Assembly: GCA_025656895.1 (NCBI GenBank)
Contig: JAHXHF010000228.1
Span: forward strand, 1-10,071
Origin: a gamma proteobacterium symbiont of Bathyaustriella thionipta
GTDB lineage: Bacteria > Pseudomonadota > Gammaproteobacteria > Chromatiales > Chromatiaceae
DNA length: 10,071 nucleotides
Reading direction: 5' to 3'
Shown here: piece by piece, positions 6,184-10,071 of the stretch
Position numbering within the stretch: the stretch's first letter is position 1
How the letters are laid out: each line of letters begins with the position of its first letter
Notes under the pieces: generated by a model
The model's input: only the letters and a program-made list of their open reading frames with translations
Told to the model about the DNA's origin: nothing
The model's database searches: none
Program-made: the position numbers and the translations under genes

Positions 6184-6914
6184 CAGTCTTTTCCGTTTGC
6201 CAGTATCTGTAAGCCGGAAAAAACCAGGCCGGGCTCATAGCGTGCTTCCAGTGCAGACAAGCGCATCAGCTGCGCTGCTTCACCACCGGTGAACAGCAGC
6301 ACAGGTGCGGCCGATGTCCGGCTGCAATGCTTAAAAAAAGTTTCTATCATGGCAAGCGAAGTCCAATATACCCCGTTTTGTATGGCAGAGGCAGTGTCCA
6401 TAGCCGGCTGCAGTTGTGCTTGTGGAAACGCCTCACATTCCATAGCAGTATTTTTCAGCAAGCTAGTACGCATCATACGCGCCCCCGGAGCAATCAGCCC
6501 CCCCTGATGGCGGCCATCGGCCAGCAGATAGTCCAGCGTTAATGCCGAGCCACAACTCACCAGCAAGGTATTCGTATGCAGTAAATGATGCGCTGCAATC
6601 AGACCCAGCCAACGATCCACTCCCAGATTCTCAGGCTGCGAATAGGCACAGCTTACGCCAAATGCTTCCGCTTGGGTTTGCGCAAAATCAACCGCTAATT
6701 GCCACTGCCTGGCCACCCATTCTTGCAGGATCTGTGCAACTTCCGAGCCTACCACATTCGATACCCAGACGCGCGACGGGCTGAATGACTGCCAGCTGTT
6801 TTCAGCGATGGCCTCTATACCCAGGTGAGTTAATCCATCGCCCGCGGCAATCACACTGTCATGTTTCAGCATTCGCCACTTGATGCGGGTATTGCCTATA
6901 TCAATTAATAACAT
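6183..6914 (-). CDS. coaX: Type III pantothenate kinase CoaX
   Basis: CoaX phosphorylates pantothenate to 4'-phosphopantothenate, the first step of CoA synthesis. It is unrelated to enteric CoaA and insensitive to CoA feedback in the family. The 243 residues carry the ASKHA-fold motifs: DIGNTRIKW (5-13) binds ATP phosphates, GVDRWLGLIAAHH (98-110) contains the likely catalytic base D100, and GSALTLD (122-128) followed by DGRHQGGLIAPG (133-144) forms the second nucleotide segment. A late FTGGEA (208-213) is also typical. I chose the ATG at 6914 because MLLIDIGNT is the family's usual N-terminus; the frame is open upstream to 7004 but there it overlaps birA. No clear Shine-Dalgarno is seen. The birA stop is only 13 bp upstream, so coupling is likely. 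The motif usually written D-x-G-T-A reads S-C-G-S-A here. Confidence 0.93.
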   Translation of the reverse strand: MLLIDIGNTRIKWRMLKHDSVIAAGDGLTHLGIEAIAENSWQSFSPSRVWVSNVVGSEVAQILQEWVARQWQLAVDFAQTQAEAFGVSCAYSQPENLGVDRWLGLIAAHHLLHTNTLLVSCGSALTLDYLLADGRHQGGLIAPGARMMRTSLLKNTAMECEAFPQAQLQPAMDTASAIQNGVYWTSLAMIETFFKHCSRTSAAPVLLFTGGEAAQLMRLSALEARYEPGLVFSGLQILANGKD

Positions 6915-6927
6915 ATATTCATTCGTA

Positions 6928-7908
6928 TCAGGAAGCCGCACGCAGGCTGACTTCTCCTCCGTGCATTTCCTGAACACCCTTGTCAGTTGCCAGCAACAAA
7001 CCACCTTGCGGCGACACCCCTGAATGCTGACCAGATAGTACGCCGGCCGCTGTGGTCACAGTAACCCGTTTCTGATGATAACGGTCATGCGCCAGCCATT
7101 GCTGACGGAACTGCTCCAGCCCGTATTGATCGTAAGTTTGCGCGGCATCTCGCAAAGCATTCACAATGGCAATAACCAGTGCATTGCGCCCGGGTGCAGC
7201 CTGGCGGCAATGTTTATGCAGGTCATCCCAGGGCTGATCAATCGTTTGTGCAATTTCATCCGGCAAACGGGTGTTTAAACCAATACCGGTAACCACCGAG
7301 CAAGGACCATCCGGTTCAGCGGTCATTTCCAGTAATACACCTGCCAGTTTGCCACGATCAGTCATTATATCATTCGGCCATTTCAGGCTGATGCCCTGAA
7401 CTCCCAATGTTTCAAGTGCATGATAAACCGACAGTGCGGCAACCAGACTAAAGCCCGACATGGCGGCCGGAGGTCGATGAAAATGATGTAGATATGAAAG
7501 ATAGATATTCGTACCGAAAGGCGAGCACCATGAACGACCTCTGCGCCCACGGCCTGCCAGTTGTTGTTCAGTAAGGCATAGCGCATCATTCTGTAGCCCT
7601 GCGGCGGAATGGCGCATAAGATAGTGATTGGTCGAATCCAGCTGATGAAAAATCTCGATCTGCAAGGAGCGGGATTGTTCGATAGCAGACTTTATGCGTT
7701 GATTGTCCAGCAATTCAAGCGGCCGCGATAAGCGATAACCACGGCCTCTGACTGCATCAATCCGTAGACCTGTTTGCTGCTGTAACTGCTGAATATGTTT
7801 CCACACACTGCTGCGACTGATCTTCAGTTGCTGTGCGAGCCTTTCACCGGAACAGAATCCGCCGGTAGCCAGCTGCTGCAACAAGGCAATTTTGTTAGCT
7901 GCCAGCAT
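6928..7908 (-). CDS. birA: Biotin--[acetyl-CoA-carboxylase] ligase with repressor domain (BirA)
   Basis: BirA activates biotin with ATP to biotinyl-5'-AMP and attaches it to the biotin carboxyl carrier protein; two-domain forms also repress biotin genes. Residues 1-60 form the winged helix-turn-helix (SGERLAQQLKISRSSVWKHIQQL, then RGRGYRL), so this is the regulatory class. The catalytic domain shows DSTN (91-94), GRGRRGR (119-125, adenylate loop), KWPND (176-180) and GKLAGVLLE (186-194). The C-terminal cap ends with GEVSLR (318-323). The 326 residues are normal for a two-domain BirA. The ATG at 7908 is the only reasonable start: it is preceded in the same frame by GAG and the TAG stop of the M61 gene. 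AGGAG abuts the ATG with no spacer, so initiation may rely on ribosomes ending the upstream gene. It lies in an operon with coaX. Confidence 0.95.
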   Translation of the reverse strand: MLAANKIALLQQLATGGFCSGERLAQQLKISRSSVWKHIQQLQQQTGLRIDAVRGRGYRLSRPLELLDNQRIKSAIEQSRSLQIEIFHQLDSTNHYLMRHSAAGLQNDALCLTEQQLAGRGRRGRSWCSPFGTNIYLSYLHHFHRPPAAMSGFSLVAALSVYHALETLGVQGISLKWPNDIMTDRGKLAGVLLEMTAEPDGPCSVVTGIGLNTRLPDEIAQTIDQPWDDLHKHCRQAAPGRNALVIAIVNALRDAAQTYDQYGLEQFRQQWLAHDRYHQKRVTVTTAAGVLSGQHSGVSPQGGLLLATDKGVQEMHGGEVSLRAAS

Positions 7909-7913
7909 CTCCT
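7909..7913 (-). promoter_or_regulatory. Unusually placed ribosome-binding site at birA
   Basis: The minus strand reads TAGGAGATG. The strong AGGAG overlaps the last two bases of the M61 TAG stop and touches the birA ATG directly. The normal spacer of about 5-9 bases is missing. This suggests reinitiation by ribosomes that have just terminated, or deliberately low BirA synthesis. Confidence 0.55.
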
Positions 7914-9717
7914 AGTAACCGGATAGCCAGGCTTTTCTGGCTTGTACCTGTGCCGAACGGGCCGAAGGATGGAGGGTTAAATCCGCACAGTCTTCAGGTG
8001 CAGGTTTTAATATCAGGCTACGCTGAAGCAGAACATCAGCACGAAATAGATGCAGTATCATTTCATCACCGCTGCTGGCATTTTTTAGCATGAATTGCAT
8101 GACCCCGCTGCTGGCTTCTATTGAATTAACAGCCAGCAGACGGTCACCCGGGGCCACTCCGGCTCGCTCGGCTGGACTATCATTGATTATACTGCGGCAC
8201 AGCATTCCGCATGCGTTGCTGGAAAACTGTATGCCGGTGTACAGCCGGGGACTGCTTTCAACAGGCACCTGTTCCAGAAAGCCGCCCAGATCCTCATCAT
8301 CCCTTGCCTGCCGGTATTGCAGCAACAAGCCAAGCGGCTCAAGCAAGGATTCAAAATGAATTTCTTCGGTTGAATAAAGCGCTTTTGCAAAAAAGTCCTG
8401 TAAGTCTGCATCAATTACTTCTGCCGCCAGTTGTTCAATGCCCCGTTCCGGAACGCCCGTTTGCGTTTTACCAAAGCGTTGCCATACGGCTTGCAGAAGA
8501 TCATCCAGCGACTGGCGACTGCTTGTTTTATTGCGAATGGTTAAATCCAGAGCCAGAGCAACCAGGGCGCCTTTCAGATAATAACTGACAATGGCATTGG
8601 CTGCGTTCTCATCCTGTTTATAAAAACGTGTCCAGGCATCAAAACTGGATTCAGCCAGGGTTTGCCGACAGCGCCCGGGAACACGCTGCAAACGACTCAT
8701 GTTGTGCGCCAGTAAATTCAGATAATCGGCTTCACTGATAACACCACTGCGAACCAGTGCCAGATCATCATAATAGGATGTCACACCTTCAAACCACCAC
8801 AGCAGTTCAGTATGTACTTCGTGATTGAGATTTCCATTCACAAATACCTGTGGACGTATGCGTCGCACATTCCAGAGATGAAAATATTCGTGACTGCAAA
8901 GCCCGAGAAATTTGATATAGCCCTTATCCACAGTAGTTTGATGTTTAGCGATCAGGTCCTGGCGGGCACACATTAAACTGCTGCTGTATCGATGCTCCAG
9001 ACCACCATAACCATCCCCCGTCAACATGGTTAAGAAACAATAGCGGTCAACAGGAAGATCATCAGAAAAATGTCGTGACTGTTGGCGACAGATACGCTCA
9101 AGATCCTGCATGATGCGGCCTGTATCTGCCTGATGATAACCGGTGAAACTGATGCTGTGCGGTACATCCAGTACCTTGAATGCATGAGTTTCCTGAGTAC
9201 CGATTTCTACCGGATGATCAATCAGATCATCATAATGATCTGCCTGAAAAAGTATTTGCTCAGGTTTGCCAGTGGCCTGCTGTTGAAATGAACTGGTGAT
9301 TTGCCAATCATCAGGTATGGATTGCTTGTCCAGGATGATGCTGCATGGTTGATGTTCCATTTCCTGAACCTGCAAAAACACCGCAGCACCATTGAAATAG
9401 ATATGCTCATCATCAACATGTGCGCCACGCACCGAAAGGTCATAGGCGTAAACCTGATAATGTACGCTCAAATCACGGCTAACGGACTGAAGCTGCCAGC
9501 TTTGTTTATCCAGTTTTTTCAGTGTTACAGATCGCCCCTGTGCTTCGGCACGAATAGACACAATATGACGGGCATAATCACGAATCATATAGCTGCCCGG
9601 AATCCAGGCAGGCATAGTAAGTGTTAAGCCGGCCTGCACCGATGAATGTATACACAAACAAACATCAATTAAATGTTGCTTGTGATTGTGGAAACGCAGA
9701 GAGTAGCTAAGCCGCAT
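7912..9717 (-). CDS. M61-family zinc aminopeptidase with PDZ domain (glycyl aminopeptidase-like)
   Basis: The 601-residue protein has the three-part M61 build. The N-terminal beta domain (about 1-180) contains MPAWIPGSYMIRDYARHI (35-52), the family signature near the start. The thermolysin-like domain has GGLEH (238-242), the zinc motif HEYFHLWNVRRIRP (276-289; H276, H280, catalytic E277), and WWFEGVTSYY (307-316) with E310 the likely third ligand. The C-terminal PDZ domain (about 495-570) contains SPAERAGVAPGDRLLAVN. Known members remove N-terminal glycine or alanine from peptides. No signal peptide is seen from the ATG at 9717, so it is probably cytosolic. I chose that ATG because MRLSYSLRF fits the family; a TTG at 9786 would add 23 hydrophobic residues but has no ribosome-binding site. 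It is the first gene of the operon with birA. Peptide substrates are unknown. Confidence 0.92.
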   Translation of the reverse strand: MRLSYSLRFHNHKQHLIDVCLCIHSSVQAGLTLTMPAWIPGSYMIRDYARHIVSIRAEAQGRSVTLKKLDKQSWQLQSVSRDLSVHYQVYAYDLSVRGAHVDDEHIYFNGAAVFLQVQEMEHQPCSIILDKQSIPDDWQITSSFQQQATGKPEQILFQADHYDDLIDHPVEIGTQETHAFKVLDVPHSISFTGYHQADTGRIMQDLERICRQQSRHFSDDLPVDRYCFLTMLTGDGYGGLEHRYSSSLMCARQDLIAKHQTTVDKGYIKFLGLCSHEYFHLWNVRRIRPQVFVNGNLNHEVHTELLWWFEGVTSYYDDLALVRSGVISEADYLNLLAHNMSRLQRVPGRCRQTLAESSFDAWTRFYKQDENAANAIVSYYLKGALVALALDLTIRNKTSSRQSLDDLLQAVWQRFGKTQTGVPERGIEQLAAEVIDADLQDFFAKALYSTEEIHFESLLEPLGLLLQYRQARDDEDLGGFLEQVPVESSPRLYTGIQFSSNACGMLCRSIINDSPAERAGVAPGDRLLAVNSIEASSGVMQFMLKNASSGDEMILHLFRADVLLQRSLILKPAPEDCADLTLHPSARSAQVQARKAWLSGY

Positions 9718-9818
9718 AAAAATGTTCCAGTGTAGCCAGGAGACTGGCAACAAAGAATACACCAGCCAGGTGAATTGAGCGACCAAAGCGGGAAAGTTTC
9801 ACTATTTTCAGACCCTGC
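9718..9818 (-). other. Leader region of the M61-birA operon
   Basis: This 101-bp stretch should hold the operon's promoter unless transcription comes from farther right. I see TATTCT (9758-9763 on the minus strand) as a possible -10 but no acceptable -35 at the right distance. A GGAA at 9724-9727 may act as a weak ribosome-binding site for the ATG at 9717. The frame of the M61 gene stays open through much of this stretch. Confidence 0.35.
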
Positions 9819-10016
9819 TTATGTATCCTCGGCTTGCAGGATGCTATTGAGCCTATCAGTAGGGAGAGCACAGGCAGGATCTTGCTGTAATTTGTGCAAA
9901 ACCTCTACAAAGACCGTCCACACGGGGGAGTCAGTATTCCAGTTACGCAGGAATCGTATCAAATCCCGATAAAAATAATGATTAAATGAAACGTAACTAC
10001 TCAGCGAAAATAACAC
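9819..10016 (-). CDS. Doubtful small ORF, unknown protein
   Basis: This 65-codon ORF would begin with GTG at 10016 and end with TAA at 9819, 101 bp before the M61 gene in the same direction. The predicted protein reads plausibly from residue 14: YFYRDLIRFLRNWN, then VWTVFVEVLHKLQQDP, with amphipathic helix-like spacing and four aromatic or Trp positions. I do not recognise a family. No Shine-Dalgarno precedes the GTG, and the first 12 codons (LFSLSSYVSFNH) look non-coding. No ATG is available in frame. It could be a real small gene with an unusual start, a remnant whose beginning has decayed, or chance. Confidence 0.3.
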   Translation of the reverse strand: MLFSLSSYVSFNHYFYRDLIRFLRNWNTDSPVWTVFVEVLHKLQQDPACALPTDRLNSILQAEDT

Positions 10017-10026
10017 AAAAAAGTGC

Positions 10027-10056
10027 TTGACACGATTTTAGCGTTATTTTTACTTT
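10027..10056 (+). promoter_or_regulatory. Possible sigma-70 promoter firing out of the window
   Basis: TTGACA at 10027-10032 is a perfect -35 hexamer. With an 18-bp spacer the -10 is TACTTT (10051-10056); with 17 bp it is TTACTT. The -10 is poor, but the very AT-rich spacer and perfect -35 make a promoter plausible. It would start transcription near 10063 toward a gene beyond the right edge, divergent from the M61 operon. Confidence 0.45.
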
Positions 10057-10071
10057 TTTAATTGCGCAACT

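Noticed and set aside
9718..9786. Extended M61 protein from TTG 9786 with a hydrophobic N-terminal segment
   Set aside because: There is no ribosome-binding site before the TTG. The family normally begins near MRLSYSLRF, and the peptidases with this build are usually not exported this way.

Overview
The window looks like ordinary chromosome from a gammaproteobacterium of moderate GC content. The IlvD protein is nearly collinear with the Escherichia coli enzyme. The layout of birA, a type III pantothenate kinase (coaX) and a small SPOR-like protein is typical of non-enteric gammaproteobacteria, since enterics use CoaA instead. An environmental lineage such as a methanotroph is possible, but nothing seen here proves it.

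Layout. Positions 1-425 carry no convincing gene. They hold a Fur-box-like palindrome (200-214), a possible promoter, and a long terminator-like hairpin with a T-run (331-396) that ends 29 bp before argD. On the + strand follow argD (426-1598) and argF (1616-2524), two arginine biosynthesis genes 17 bp apart. A 143-bp repeat element built from C5/G5 hairpins (2551-2693) comes next, with matching inverted ends. It separates argF from a gene for an exported, membrane-anchored SH3/coiled-coil protein (2715-3380). That gene converges on ilvD, which lies on the - strand (3399-5291), with only 18 bp between the two stop codons.

The rest of the window is on the - strand. Read in the direction of transcription, it holds an M61-family peptidase with a PDZ domain (9717-7912), birA (7908-6928), coaX (6914-6183) and a SPOR-like protein (6183-5395). 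These genes are 3 bp apart, 13 bp apart and overlapping by 1 bp, so they look like one operon. Two tandem hairpins, the second with a T-run, close this operon just before ilvD. Upstream of the peptidase gene there is a doubtful 65-codon ORF on the - strand and a possible promoter firing rightward out of the window.

Function. The left half makes arginine: ArgD supplies N-acetylornithine and ArgF makes citrulline from ornithine. IlvD carries out the last shared step before the transaminases in valine and isoleucine synthesis, and its product also feeds pantothenate. CoaX phosphorylates pantothenate for CoA, and BirA attaches biotin to acetyl-CoA carboxylase. CoaX, BirA and IlvD therefore touch the CoA/acyl supply. 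The main points to re-examine are the non-coding locus ahead of argD, the hairpin repeat element, a 14-residue C-terminal extension on IlvD, and the same-frame TAG-GAG-ATG junction between the peptidase gene and birA. I see no clear evidence of a new multi-gene system.
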